Shown here: positions 26,654 to 38,707 of the stretch, one piece after another
Numbering within the stretch: the first letter of the stretch is position 1
Layout: each line of letters starts with the position of its first letter
Assembly (NCBI RefSeq): GCF_025118155.1
Contig: NW_026251408.1
Span: 248,001-312,000, forward strand
Direction: 5' to 3'
Source: Cokeromyces recurvatus
Lineage: Eukaryota > Mucoromycota > Mucoromycetes > Mucorales > Mucoraceae
Length of the DNA: 64,000 bases
Notes under the pieces: model-generated
Databases searched by the model: none
Told to the model about the DNA's origin: nothing
The model's input: the letters and a program-made list of their open reading frames with translations, nothing else
Translations under genes and position numbers: made by a program

Positions 26654-28020
26654 TCTTTTTTTTTTTCTTTTAAAGGGAAATAGATAGAAAGAATACAAGT
26701 AAATAAATAAATAATAAAAAGGAAAAGAAACCTTTTTAATTTGCATATCTTTTTCTGCTTTAATAAACAAATTACATAATTATTTGCTTTATATTCTTCT
26801 CCTGAATTCCTCTACTCTTTTTTAAAATATCATTACATGTATTATTAGCTCCTGTGTCATACATAACATACGCATCTAAATATAATCATTACCATTATAT
26901 GATACCAAGTAAAATCATTCCTTCTCTTTATTAGGATCGATTATATGTATTTTATTATAGCATGTGTATTATATACACTATAGATTCAGACTTGAACTTG
27001 ATCAATGTAGCAGTCCTGTCTTTAGTCGTAGTGTTATGATAATCAAGGAGTAATTATATGCATCTATGTACTTTTTAAATAATAGCATAAATTATATACT
27101 ATACTCACATATAAGCTGTCAATAAATAAAACTTTACATAGAATCATATACAACTCACTTTTATATAAATAAATACTTGAGTATAGTATATACACATATA
27201 CATACATACCTGCATATACATACACACATACATACATATATGTATATATATATGTATGTATGTATGTAGATAGGTAGGTATAAATTTACTTTTATACACA
27301 CTTACAAATATATTAATATACATAAATATGTATATTAATATACATTAAGCTTGCAATAGCCTACTTTAAAACATAAAGTATATTTATTTCTTCTTATTTT
27401 TCTCTCTCTCTCTCTTTTATTTATGCATATAATATATAGTTTAATTTATTGTAAACAAAGAGGGAGAAATAGCCCTCGTTTTCTCAATATATTGACAAAA
27501 CAATAGAAGAGTAATAGGAGAGATTACATAAATACACATATACATTATTACAAATGTAGCTATAATGCAATACACATGGAGAATATTTCATGTGACTATT
27601 TAGTATATTATTAAGACTTCTTTAATGTATGCATCTATGTTTATTATAGAAACTCTTTAGCTTCATTTTAATGCTTTAATAAATATTAATCTTAGGCTCT
27701 GTCTCTTCTTTTATTCTATTCAATTCTTACTATCTAGCCCTGCTATTTTCTCATTCATTTTTTTTTTTTTTTTTTTTTTTTTGCTTTTTTTTTTTTTTAA
27801 AAAAAAAGTATACAAATGGATATATGCTCATTTTGTGAAAAGGAGCATTCTATAATATTATCAATATAGATACTGTTCATTTCTATTATAATCATTCATG
27901 TTATTCGTCTTCCTTTTCTCTCCCATTTGGTATATTTTATTAAAATACGTTTCCTTTCTCCCTTTCCTCTCTCTCTCTCTCTTTCTTTCTCTCTCTTTTT
28001 TTTTATTATTTTTAATAAGC
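26654..28020. other. Gene-poor AT-rich stretch with tetranucleotide repeats
   Basis: No gene seen. CATA/TATG repeats with dyad symmetry at about 27185-27285, a 16-bp-arm palindrome at 27309-27342, and a T14A9 junction at 27785-27807. Confidence 0.55.
27309..27342. repeat. Near-perfect palindrome, 16-bp arms, 2-nt centre
   Basis: Left arm TATATTAATATACATA and right arm TATGTATATTAATATA are exact reverse complements around AA. It is all A/T except one C/G pair. Confidence 0.9.
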
Positions 28021-28557
28021 TTATTCATCTGTTGTAGATTCAATATTAGTATCATTATCTTCTTTTTTCGAATATTTTGCTTTTGCACGTCTTGCTCTAC
28101 GTGCTTTTTGCTTTGCTATTTTGGTTGCTTTTTGTGCATTTTTACTTAACAGCCCGTTTATAAGTTCATCTAATTTTTCTCGAAGTAACTTGCGAGCAAT
28201 ACCTCTATTATCCGCTAGAGATCTTGACTGTTGGCACTAATGAAAGCATATGTATATATACATACATAGATGTATATATATTTCTAATTTTAGTTTAACA
28301 TATATTAAATCTATGCAAGTTACCTGCACTCTTATACCTGTAGGTATATGACGTAAATCAACACATGTTGAACGTTTATTAATACATTGTCCTCCAGGAC
28401 CAGACCCCTTAACAAAAGTCTCAATTAAATCCTCATCTTTTAAAATGATCTTCTTTCTTTCTGAATTTAACGCATTACTGGTTGATAAAGCTCTTAGAAA
28501 CGATGATGATGATGGAATGGTAAGAAAACGCAAATTTAATTTTGTCAAGATTGACAT
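28021..28557 (-). CDS. Mitochondrial class I release-factor-like protein (GGQ domain; Rso55/MTRFR type)
   Basis: Peptidyl-tRNA hydrolase/release-factor family protein expected to rescue stalled mitochondrial ribosomes. The start at 28557 gives a Ser/Leu/Arg-rich N terminus ([20 protein letters not shown]) fitting a mitochondrial targeting peptide. The domain core is [20 protein letters not shown] with the catalytic GGQ, followed by [14 protein letters not shown]. An intron of about 80 nt follows, then [21 protein letters not shown] basic helix with [20 protein letters not shown] matches the ribosome-binding C-terminal tail of stop-codon-independent members. About 150 residues, with no codon-recognition domain, which argues against a canonical RF1. 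Confidence 0.88.
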
Positions 28558-28945
28558 TAGAATTCAATTAAAAAAATAAAATAAAAAAATAAAATAAAAT
28601 GAAATAAACAATTGTTTTCTTTTATAACCTCCGCATTATATATCTTCTTAAGGAACTCACTCTCCTTTATTTGTTGCTGAGCCTTGTTGTTATTCAATAA
28701 ATTATATCAGCTTATTTAATTATTTATTTTGTTTATTTCCTAAATTAAAATAGTGAATGCAAGCAATAACAGTTAAAAAAAAATTGTTTGTTTGTTTGTT
28801 TGTTTGTTGGCTTTTTTTTTTTTTCATTTGAAGAAATCATCTAATGATTCCTCATTCTCTTTTACAAAATAAAAATAAATTCTATACTATCATTTGTCAT
28901 CTATTTTAATTATTATCAAATCATAATATAAATATGGTCCATTTC
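28558..28945. other. Spacer between GGQ factor and DPH4
   Basis: No gene; 3' end of DPH4 and promoter of the GGQ-factor gene. A (TTTG)n run lies at about 28785-28808. Confidence 0.5.
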
Positions 28946-29541
28946 TTATTCTTCATCACTCTCAACAACGTCATATAAAACTCGAATCTTTAATGAGCAA
29001 TTATTACAGCCAATGACTTCGATGCCTTCATTTAATTCTTCTTCTGTGATTATGTAATCACCTGAACAACGACAAACATACGAATATGATCCTTCATCTT
29101 CGTTGTATTCCATATCATCCAAATCAACTTCAGCTCCTATAGCTAAATCCTTTTTGTTTCGTTGACCTACAGAATAAGTTGGAGTGAGAGGAAAATTGGG
29201 AATGAGCATAATTTTTTTTTTCTTTTCAAAAGAATCGCACAATAAATAAATAAACTGTTACACTACTTTGAAGTTCGATGTCATAATTCTTACGGCTTGT
29301 CGGATTCCTTAATACTTCCCATGCTTTTAAAATTCTGTGAGCCCGAGTGTCATCATTTGATTTACTTTTATCAGGATGATGCTAAAGTAACACCAGATCA
29401 ATTTATAGATTCTTTTTTTTTTTATTTGATTATATAAAATAATCAACAATTTACTTCTAATATTAACTGTTGAAAACGCTGTTTAATAAGATCTAACGAA
29501 GCTGTTTCGCTTACTTGTAATATCTCATAATGAGTTGACAT
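28946..29541 (-). CDS. DPH4: Diphthamide biosynthesis protein 4 (J domain plus CSL zinc finger)
   Basis: Electron-carrier/co-chaperone for the first step of diphthamide synthesis on elongation factor 2 (yeast Jjj3, animal DNAJC24). The start at 29541 gives MSTHYEILQVSETASLDLIK. An intron follows ILE, then HHPDKSKS carries the J-domain HPD, and AWEVLRNPTSRKNYD closes it. A second intron joins IELQS to QRNKKDLAIGAEVDLDDMEY. The C-terminal half is the CSL (DPH-type) zinc finger: YVCRCSGDY and CNNCSL provide four Cys. It ends in an acidic VVESDEE. All key residues are present. The stop of the HIBCH-like gene lies 103 bp upstream on the same strand. Confidence 0.92.
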
Positions 29542-29643
29542 TATAAAGTCTTTTTATTATTATTATTTTTTTTTTTTTTTTTTTAAAAAAAATAGCTAAT
29601 TAATAGAATACATAGTGTGACTCCTTTTTACAGAAAATAAACT

Positions 29644-30821
29644 TTAAAGCTTCCATACAAGGCCACTACCATTTTCTTTGGTTGATATCGTTTTGCGATC
29701 AAGTATATCTAAAATTTTATCTCGAACCCCCCATTTTCCTTTATGACCCTTCATGAACCATGCCAATACCTCTTCTTTCTCTTTTAGTCTTCCTTCAATA
29801 GCATACTCGGGGCCTTTACCTGTAATCGCTAAACGTACTTCTTTTTCAGACGGCAAACCATATCTAGCATATGGGTAAGATCGAAAGTCTAAAGTAGAAA
29901 GTAAACTTAATCTATTCGGTGACGCTTCAGTAAAATACAGTTGATCTATCTCATAATCCGAAATACTCGATATTTGGGATGGTTGCCACTGAGGTTTTCT
30001 TCTTGGTTTATTTATAAATGCTGATTCTACACCTTCATGAAAATCCTTTGTTACTAGGAACTTTTGAATCAAATCGAATTCCATCTCTAAACATTCCACA
30101 AATGTCATTTTTCTAGCTTTTCTTAATGCTTTAAGTGTCACTTTAAGGCTTGTAGGTGACATGGATACTATCTTTTGCTTTGTTTCTCTTGTCCAAGTAG
30201 TTGATTTCTCTTTATCCAAGGCTGAGATAATTTCTTCCACGCTATCGAAAGCGAAGCATCTAATGATAATAAAAGAAAAAAAGCAACTTAATACTTTTTT
30301 TTTCTTTTTCCAATCTATATGCAATACCTATCAATCCTTTCCCGTATTTCCTTTTGAAATCCAATCCTTTCAATCTTGATTTGTTTATCTACAAAGTTTT
30401 CTAATACTTTTTGAATAATTTCATGTTCTGAAGTTTCAAGATCAATCAATTTATCTTCTAACGCTGCTAGTCTTGATGAAGGTATATAATGTGTTGTAAT
30501 GCCCGTAAAACTATAATCGATGAATATATTTAAACTCTATATCTTTCTTTCTTTCTTTCTTTCACCCATTTCTTTCATTTAAGATATATTTACAATGTAT
30601 CTATTCCTTCTAATCTTGCACCTGTTAATGCTAAATAAGTCCCAATCTCACCATCCAATCGAGATAGGTAAAAACTTGATCCTGAGTTAAGAAATGCGCC
30701 TAAACTTACTTCTGGTACAGCAAAGATTGTTTTCTCAGTTGCAATTCTAAAAGGGCCATGCACAAATAATCCCAAGGAGCCCCCCACTATTTCAAACAGA
30801 TTTAATATCCATTCCTCATTT

Positions 30822-30853
<32 letters not shown>

Positions 30854-31584
30854 CTTTACATGCATATCCGTCTAAAATAGAAACATAAGGTGTCTGCAAA
30901 GTTGCAATCATTTGTACAAGTCTAAATTTATCCTGAAAAAAATATAATGCATCTGGATTTTTTTCTTTAACTTTAACTAAAATATCTGTAAAATAATAAT
31001 AATAATCATCATAAAATCAATCAATCAAGTTATATATGTTGCAATAATCAAGTATCCTATAGTTCATTACCCAAGATGTCATCACCTACACTAAATTTTC
31101 CTTTTCCAGCACTTTTCATTATGATAACTTTGGCTAACTTTGATACATCCCAAGCTTTCAATTGTGGCCCAATAGTTCTGATCATATTCAAATCGAGAGC
31201 ATTTAATTTTTCGGGTCTGTTAAGTATAAACATTCGAGCTCCAGATAACTTTCTCTGCAATACATGAACCTATAGATAATAATACCAAAAAAAAAAAAAA
31301 AAAAAAAAAAAAGCTTATTCATTCTTCTAGTATAGTTTTTTTTCTAGTTATATATACACATATATTGTATTTCGCTATTTACTACTTCTGGTAAATCTTG
31401 TTCAAAATGGAGATGCTGTTCTGTTGAAATCTATATAATTGATGATTAATGATTCTACTTTAATGTTTATACATAGAATACGTACAGAACGAACATGATA
31501 GAATGGAGGCATTTTAATTATACAATTCTTTACATTATCTTGTAAAATTCTCGATAACTTTGATAAAGCTAAACGACTTAACAT
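29644..31584 (-). CDS. 3-hydroxyisobutyryl-CoA hydrolase-like protein (crotonase fold), divergent active site
   Basis: Member of the HIBCH/Ehd3 branch of the crotonase family, mitochondrial, which in valine breakdown hydrolyses 3-hydroxyisobutyryl-CoA. The start at 31584 gives MLSRLALSKLSRILQDNVKN, a targeting peptide. Conserved blocks are FILNRPEKLNALDLNMIRT, FFQDKFRLVQMIATLQTPYV, GSLGLFVHGPFRIATEKTIF, VPEVSLGAF, SRLDGEIGTYLALTGARLEG, the C-terminal HIBCH signature MSPTSLKVTLKALRKARKMT and DFHEGVESAFINK. Two places differ from the usual pattern: the GGD turn reads VGDDI, and the FPDVGG segment reads FLNSGSS, replacing the catalytic-type Asp with Asn. The Glu of the PE motif is kept. It may be inactive or act structurally, as the mitoribosomal protein mS47 does in this family. 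Confidence 0.85.
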
Positions 31585-32170
31585 GGTTTGGTTCTGGTGG
31601 TTATATGTAAAAGAGTTTTATATATGAATATAAAAAAAAAGAAAAAAAAAAAAAAAAAGAAAAAAAAAGTTATGATTGGGCGCTGTACGAAAGCTTACTT
31701 CATATTCTAATAATGTGATATATGTATGCTACAACATTTATAAGGAAACACACACACACACACACAAAGGTTTCATTTCTTTGTATAAGCACCTGTCTAC
31801 TACAATATTATATATTTTGAATAACATCCTGCCCTACCCTCAAATTTATAATATATAGAATGTAAATTGTATTTTATTTAATTCAACAAGTGGATATATA
31901 ATACTACGAGTATTACTTTTTTTTAAAAAAATCACTTTATAAACTAAAATTATTAGGTAAGAACATAAATAGTAATTTTTTTTAAAAAAAAGGGCCCAAG
32001 AATTTAATTATGAATGATTATTACTGTGTGTGTATGCTTCATGACTTTAACATGAGTTTGTACAACAGCCGCTTATTGTTACTAAGTTAATCTTGCATTT
32101 TATAGTAAATAATAAAAAGAAAATTGTGTTCCTTTTCCTTAATAATAACCTAATGACTATAAATAGTAAA

Positions 32171-32210
<40 letters not shown>

Positions 32211-33057
32211 AGCGAGAGGGGAGGAAGAAGGATACTAACGAAACCCTTTTTTTTTTCCTTTTAAATTTAAGGGCCTCAATAGTCGTAGCTATCTTTATTT
32301 ATTTAAAAACAATAGAAAATAAAATGTAAAGGTTTATAATGATCATCTTTAAAATTATGATGAATAGCATGATAGTAACGATAGGCTATTATATTTATAT
32401 ACTAATAGATATGTATATATTCATATTCATATTCATATTGAAAGGAAATATGTGTGAAGTCAAAGATATTATGGTTTAAAAAGGACTAGTTACACAACGT
32501 CGAAGTATCATCAATGAGTCATAATAGATTTAATTACAGAATATAGCCCTAATACTACATCATGAGCTTCAAGTGAATTAGAAAAAATAATTTATAAATG
32601 ATAATATTACCTTTAATATTTGCATTTGTTTGATAATATTACATGAGATATTATTTTTTTTTTAAAAAAAAGGTATCTTGGACATGGTTACAAAGAAAAA
32701 GAGATAGAGATGAAAGAAGAACTCCATAGCTGACTTGGTAAATTTATAATCCGTATGTTACTCCTTCCGTAAGACTAATGTGAGAAATAAGTGTATGGAT
32801 TCTTACATCAGCAGAAAATATATACTGTAAAGCATTTGGTATATCAATAGCAAGAATTCAATTTATTGTAATCATTAGTTTATCTCTGTGGATAAGAGGA
32901 TCTTCTTTACCGGTATGGTATATAATTAAAAACGATAGGTGTTCTTTGTTTATAAAATGCAAAAATGAGGCTATGTAGCTCTCTCATTTTGGCTAATCAT
33001 ACACTTATAATAATAACTCCTGCTTTAGAGATCACTCTCAAAATGGAACGAAATTTA
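31585..33057. other. Gene-poor AT-rich stretch
   Basis: No gene seen. T8A7 and T8A8 junctions 59 bp apart (31917-31931, 31976-31991), a T10A8 junction (32654-32671) and an A36 run (32172-32207). Confidence 0.55.
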
Positions 33058-33086
33058 TACACCTTTTCTCAAAATGATGTCGCACT
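33058..33086 (+). repeat. Left terminal inverted repeat of the Tc1-type element
   Basis: 29 bp including the TA; begins TACACCTTTTCTCAAAATGA. Exact reverse complement of 34540-34568. Confidence 0.95.
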
Positions 33087-33141
33087 ATTAAAATTTAAAC
33101 CGTCGTACTTTTCAAGAAAAAGATGTCGCATCGTATTTTTA

Positions 33142-34456
33142 TTAAATGGGAAGACAATTCAAACAGTCATTGAACCGCCTTACAGAATAACGAGTGAAAC
33201 CTTCAAAGGATGATAGCAATACACTGTTGCAAGCATCTGCAATTTTAGCAGGAAGCGTATCTTTCTTGATAACAAACTCTCTCTTAACACCACTCTTGAT
33301 AACTGACCAAAATAGCTCGATTGGAGTGAGCTCAAGGGAGTAGGGTGGTAGGTAGATATATTTATATCCACGAGACTCAATAGTAGTTCTAATTAACTTA
33401 GATATATGAATAGGAGCATTATCCATTAACAAATAATGTCCCTTCATTTCAGGATATTTATCCATCTCTTCGAGGATATCTTCAATGAAGTTCAGGTAGT
33501 GAGTAGTTATTGTACCTCTTGTTTGTGTTTTAGCACCTCCTGCTAGCTTTCCTTTTTTTTTGAAGGGGGAATAGGCTTTCTCATACAAACCTTGATCAAG
33601 CCTTTACTTGATATAGCGCCCAAGATTGAGATCGAGTTTGCTCTTGCCGTAAGTACCTTAACAATAGCTAATTCTCCTATCGGAGTCTATCCCCGAGTTC
33701 TTCTCAGATTCGCATTAAATTCTGCTTCGTTGATGAAGACACAGTTGTTCATATAATCTACACCCATGCTCTTTATCTCCTCCACCCAATTCTTTCTCGC
33801 TTGAATCCCCTCTGTACTATTTCGCTCTAAAGGCTCTAGTTGTACCTTCTTCAAAGTGCGGAACTAGAGATCGTTCAAATAACGATATAATATAGGTTTC
33901 GAAAGCGACAGACCTTCAAAAGTACTAGTCAACCGATCAAGTAGCTGGTCAGCAGTAGCGGTAGGTTGTTTGTAATAAAACTCTGTAACAGTATTATTCG
34001 TTGCTACTGCTAGGTCACCATCTGCTTCAATGATTCTTGGTCGACCGATAGTTTTGAACAAGGAGTCTGAGTCTTTCTTCCAGGTGCTATGCCACCGTTG
34101 TACACTTCTTGGTTCTAAGCCTAAATCTAAAGCGCTGTTTTTTTTGGATGAATATTCACTAAGTGAATGGCATGTGCCTTAACTTCATTACTGACACGTT
34201 TGTTCTTTATCAGATTGTTTTTTTTTTTTGCCTCTCTGAGCTCGTTTTTTTGTTTCTTAGTCGTCTTCTATTCTGAGCAATTTGGATCCTGATCAACTTC
34301 CATCATAAACTTGTCTCTAGCTGCAATATAAGCGCTATAAGATGTAAGCTCATCTAACTTGTACGGATCTTCATTCTCAGTAATATCCATTGGATCATTT
34401 CCATCTTCATCCAAAACGTTCCCTTGCCCATCCTCGAAATAAAGCGAATTGCTCAT
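33142..34456 (-). pseudogene. Tc1/mariner transposase pseudogene (IS630-type DDE)
   Basis: Reading starts at the ATG 34456 (MSNSLYFEDGQGNVLDEDGN) and meets a TAG at 34271-34273. Beyond it, the same protein continues in shifted frames: a Lys-rich segment, a helix-turn-helix block (ALDLGLEPRSVQRWHSTWKK), GRPRIIEADGDL, a second helical block ending YRYLNDL and stop, then the DDE core. In the core, the first acidic position reads VFINEAEFN (Asn codon at 33729-33731 where Asp is expected). The second, LLMDNAPIH, and third, ELTPIELFW, are kept. The stop is at 33142. At least two frameshifts fall in A-runs (near 34220 and 34142), and an in-frame stop lies at about 33866. The element could move only with transposase supplied by another copy. 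Confidence 0.85.
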
Positions 34457-34539
34457 TACAAAAGTACTTCAAGAGAAAAAGAGTACTGATTCTTATACGA
34501 TATCTTTTTTCTGAAAAGTGCGGCATATTCTTTCTTGAA

Positions 34540-34568
34540 AGTGCGACATCATTTTGAGAAAAGGTGTA
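34540..34568 (-). repeat. Right terminal inverted repeat of the Tc1-type element
   Basis: Exact reverse complement of 33058-33086, ending in the TA target dinucleotide. Confidence 0.95.
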
Positions 34569-34743
34569 TTTGATAGTAGTAGTAGTTATTATAATATGTG
34601 TTCCACAAACAAATAGCTTCATATTAATATAATTTTTAAGGGAATCGATATCTGCCATTGTCCATTTTAACATCAAATCATAAAACTTGTTAATGCAGTT
34701 AGTATTATTTCGAGCCTCAACATTGATAACCAAGGTTTTTAAT

Positions 34744-34788
<45 letters not shown>

Positions 34789-35567
34789 CACAAGTACCTA
34801 ATGTAAAGTCATTTAGTGTGATTCTCTTTGAACCAAAATCACTAAATGTCCTGGTTAAACAACCTATAGCCTCATTATTAATTGTGTTGCGTACAACTCT
34901 AAAAGATACATCTTAAATCTAGCTTTAAGTAAAATTAGTTGTATTGGTTTGTTTCCAATTCAGGATTCTATTTTGATTTTCTTTATCCAAATTTAGGTAT
35001 TTTATCAAGCTATACTAATCATTCTTCCTATTTAATAGCTTACAAAAAAAATTCTTTTTTTAATGAAGGGATTAAAGAAATAAAGGCTTCTAATCGTCTG
35101 TGTAATCATCACAAATAGATCCTACATATAAGTTACCACTATTTAATTTCTCATTCCCTTTTTTTTTATCCTCAATTAACGTCATACTATACCAAGTATT
35201 CATCCTTAAATCTATATCTTATTATGATTCATCTTAAAGGATAGTAATAAAAATAAAAAAAAATGAAACGTAATATAGACACCTGCAAATCCATAGATTA
35301 GAGTATCATATATATTTAATGTGTTATCTTAATATTTTAAATTCGGCCAATTGGAGCCATCAGCACTGTACACCAATCAGATAATAGTAACATTTCTTTT
35401 ACTGTATTATGAGGGTCGTACAATGCTAATTCATTCATTTTGTCATTTTTATTTACTGTGAATTATATTTGCACACAGACTTCGGATCATCGTATTTTAT
35501 TATAAGAAAAAAGAAGCACGTGATCTATTATATTTATACATAAAAAAAAATCTCTATAAAAATTCAG

Positions 35568-35609
<42 letters not shown>

Positions 35610-36924
35610 GAGAGAGTGAGTGAGTGAGTGAGTGAGTGAGTGAGAAGATACATATCCCACCCTCATTTATCTCTATAAGCATATAAGAAAAAGAAAACAA
35701 ACAACTTATTCTTTTATTTAGAATGGCTTAAATTATGTTATTGTGTCTATTAAATCGTGTGTCCTACAGAATAAAAAAGAAAAAATATATTCATATCTAA
35801 ATTAGATTCTAACCTCAATAAATAATGACAACCATATATAGTACACGAGTATGTATATAGTAATAAATAGAATAAAAAACGTGGCATTTAAATTATACTT
35901 AAAATACAATCCTAATCAATGGTTTGAATTTATGCTTTATTTTGTAATTCGATATTAGTTCTCTATTAGCATAGAGTCTGTTAAATGATTTGATCTATTG
36001 AAGCCTAAATGTTGATTTAATGATTTAATGATTTTTTTTTCTTTTTTTCTTTTTTTAAGAAAAAAAGGCATTAATAAGCTTTTTATTTTTTTCACGATGA
36101 AATAATACTTAAAAGGCATATCTAGTCAATTGTACGAGTTTAAAAGTCAAATAAAATCGAAATCTTAATTTATTCATTACATAATATCTTAATATGAAGT
36201 TATTAAAGTAAATTATTTACCAATAAAAGAGGGGAGGGGGAAAGAAAAGGGCTATATACTTACTCTCTTCAAAGCATGGAAAAAGGTATACTGACCTATA
36301 CATAATATTGAATGTGGATATAATAAGAAAAATAGAGTAAAAAACTGTGTCTTCTATTTTTATATAATGTTCATTAAAATTGATCTATGCGCATAAAATA
36401 GACAGACTATTTATATACAAAAAAATATGTAAATTGAGTCTTGTTATGTTAATAACTAAAAAAAAGCGATATTATTTATCTAGAAGGAACTGTGGCACAT
36501 AAAAAGGTTAAAACATAGCGCAAATTCCCAGATTGATAACAAGTGCCTTCTTTTCCTATTTAAATAATAATAAATAAATAAAAAAATAAGAATAATAACA
36601 AAAATAAAAAAAAACTCAAATTTCGTTTTTTTTTTTTTTTTATACATATATAAACAATATACATATTTGCGTGAATCATTTACTTTATATTTGATCTCCT
36701 TATAAGTTTTTTATAAATATTTATATCAGCCCTCTATTTATAACCTGTCTCCTTTCTATATTTAAAAAGGGTATTATTATAAAACAAGCAAGAAATCTTA
36801 TTTAGTTATTTTTTTAGGCTATATTTATATACCTCGACATTTCTAAATATAAATACATATCATTACATTATAATAACCACTTTTTTTTTTGTTCTGTCTC
36901 CATTTCATTCTTATTATTTTGAAT
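34569..36924. other. Gene-poor AT-rich stretch upstream of the C2H2 gene
   Basis: No gene supported. A41 run at 34745-34785, poly(A) followed by a (GAGT)n run at about 35572-35645, and several shorter homopolymers. The last few hundred bases should hold the C2H2 promoter. Confidence 0.5.
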
Positions 36925-37789
36925 ATGGATATTCGAGACTTATTAAATACGCCAATAAGTAACGAAAAAGCATTTCATTGTAAGTGGTCTGGATGTATTA
37001 AATCATTTTCTCGTCGTTCAGATCTTTCAAGACATACAAGAATTCATACAGGAGAAAGACCTTATCATTGTAAATGGCCAACATGTGAAAAACAATTTAT
37101 TCAAAGGTCAGCTCTAACCGTTCATTATCGGACTCATACTGGAGAGCGACCTCATTTATGTGAATATGAATCATGTGGAAAATCATTTAGCGATGTATAT
37201 AGTTTGATATATATATATAACATTTCAATATTTTGTATATATATGAAAGTCTTCTTTATATAGTCATCTTCATTAGCAAGACACAGAAGAACGCATACAG
37301 GCAAAAGACCTTATATATGTTTATTTGCTGATTGTGGAAAATCATTTACTCGTAAAACAACTTTATCAAGACATCAACACTGTCATGATCCAAAATGGAA
37401 AACTTACAAGTAAAATACATACATTACATAAATCAAAAAAAAGCAACAACTTATAATTGAATATTCTTTATAGTATTAGCTTGGAACAGAAAAAGAGAGG
37501 CGATTTGATAAGAGATGATAACTTTGTGATTACAACTTCTACTGCAATAGAACATATGTCACCAATTATTACTAATTCACCTACAAGTAGTTATGAATCA
37601 GATTTAGAGTCACCCCTAACTTCGCCTTCTGTAAGTTTTCTACAAAAAAACTATCATCATGAAGATAAAAATGCCGATTATTTGATTTATAAATCATTTC
37701 CTAATAATGTGATATACTTGCCTACAGCTATTAGATCAGCTTTTTATCGTATGTCAGATCATAACTCGTCATTTATACATCAGGCATAA
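36925..37789 (+). CDS. C2H2 zinc-finger transcription factor, four fingers
   Basis: Sequence-specific DNA-binding protein. Exons are 36925-37194, 37264-37409 and 37474-37789, giving 243 residues. Four tandem fingers follow a short N terminus ([17 protein letters not shown]). Three have the C-x4-C spacing seen in Zic/Gli-like fingers (CKWSGC, CKWPTC, CEYESC), as does the fourth (CLFADC), with H-x3-H or H-x4-H ends and TGERP/TGKRP linkers. Between-Cys-and-His segments carry recognition helices such as [12 protein letters not shown] and [12 protein letters not shown]. The C-terminal third is Ser/Thr-rich ([19 protein letters not shown]) and probably regulatory. The first intron falls inside finger three. 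It lies about 1 kb from the nitrite reductase stop, convergent with it; a role in nitrate control is possible by position only. Confidence 0.9.
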
Positions 37790-38676
37790 AATAGTAATGT
37801 CAAAAGAAGGAATATTATCGCTAGATGCATGTAACTTTATATATATTATTTTATTTTTTTTTTTATTTTTTTTTTTATTTTTTTATTTTTTTATTTTTTT
37901 ATTTTTTTATTTTTTTATTTTTTTATTTTTTTATTTTTTTTTGGAATTGTCATTTGATGGTTTATATTCCTTCATACTCCTTCTCGTCGTCCCCCCTTTT
38001 TTTGACATACATTTTCCTATGAAAACTAATTTTGTTATATATTTTTATAACTTATTTTCTATGTAATCTTTTTTATGCCTAAACTTCATATATTTAAATT
38101 TATGTGAAAATACATGATTATATGAATTTTATAGAATAAATAAATATTGTTGATTATTATTTTAATATATTTTGATGATAGACAGAGCTTCTTCTTAACT
38201 AATTGTAACTATCCAAAAAAAAAAAAAAAAAATGGATAATTATTTTGATTTACAAATAACTCACATGAGTTTATTATTCTCAGAGTCAGGAGGAAAACGC
38301 TGAGAAGAATATATAAAAGTGAAAGAGATGTAAAGGAGGTAACATTAATTAAAAAAAAAAAAAAAAAAAAAAAAAGTAAAAGAATAGAATTAATTAAATT
38401 ATATCAAGTTAAAATTCAAGACTTGTATAAATAAAGATACATACCAACATAACTTTATAATACTCATCCTTTTATTAAGGGGATGCTGGTTTTTTTTTTC
38501 TTCGTATATGTAATTTATTCCAACATCTTGTCTCATATATAGTAATGCATTAGGGCCATAATATTATTATAAACCCAAGCTTATAGGTAGTTATCTTTCA
38601 TTTAATCAACCAATATTGTATTGCTCAAAAGATTTTAGGGAATATGAACCCTTTCTTTGCTTAATATTGTAATTCC

Positions 38677-38707
<31 letters not shown>

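Larger units (their letters stand above)
33058..34568 (-). mobile_element. Tc1/mariner-type DNA transposon with intact ends, dead transposase
   Basis: About 1.5 kb, bounded by perfect inverted repeats and by TA on both sides (33058-33059 and 34567-34568), the expected target duplication. A weaker similarity continues inward for roughly 45 bp (33098-33130 versus the mirror of about 34490-34530). It encodes one transposase on the minus strand, broken by a stop, poly(A)-associated frameshifts and a first-Asp substitution. It lies in a gene-poor region with no gene disrupted. Confidence 0.88.

Noticed and set aside
27898..28149. Leu/Phe-rich ORF antisense to the GGQ factor
   Set aside because: Antisense of a confidently identified gene and its pyrimidine-rich flank; resembles a membrane protein only because of the T-rich strand.
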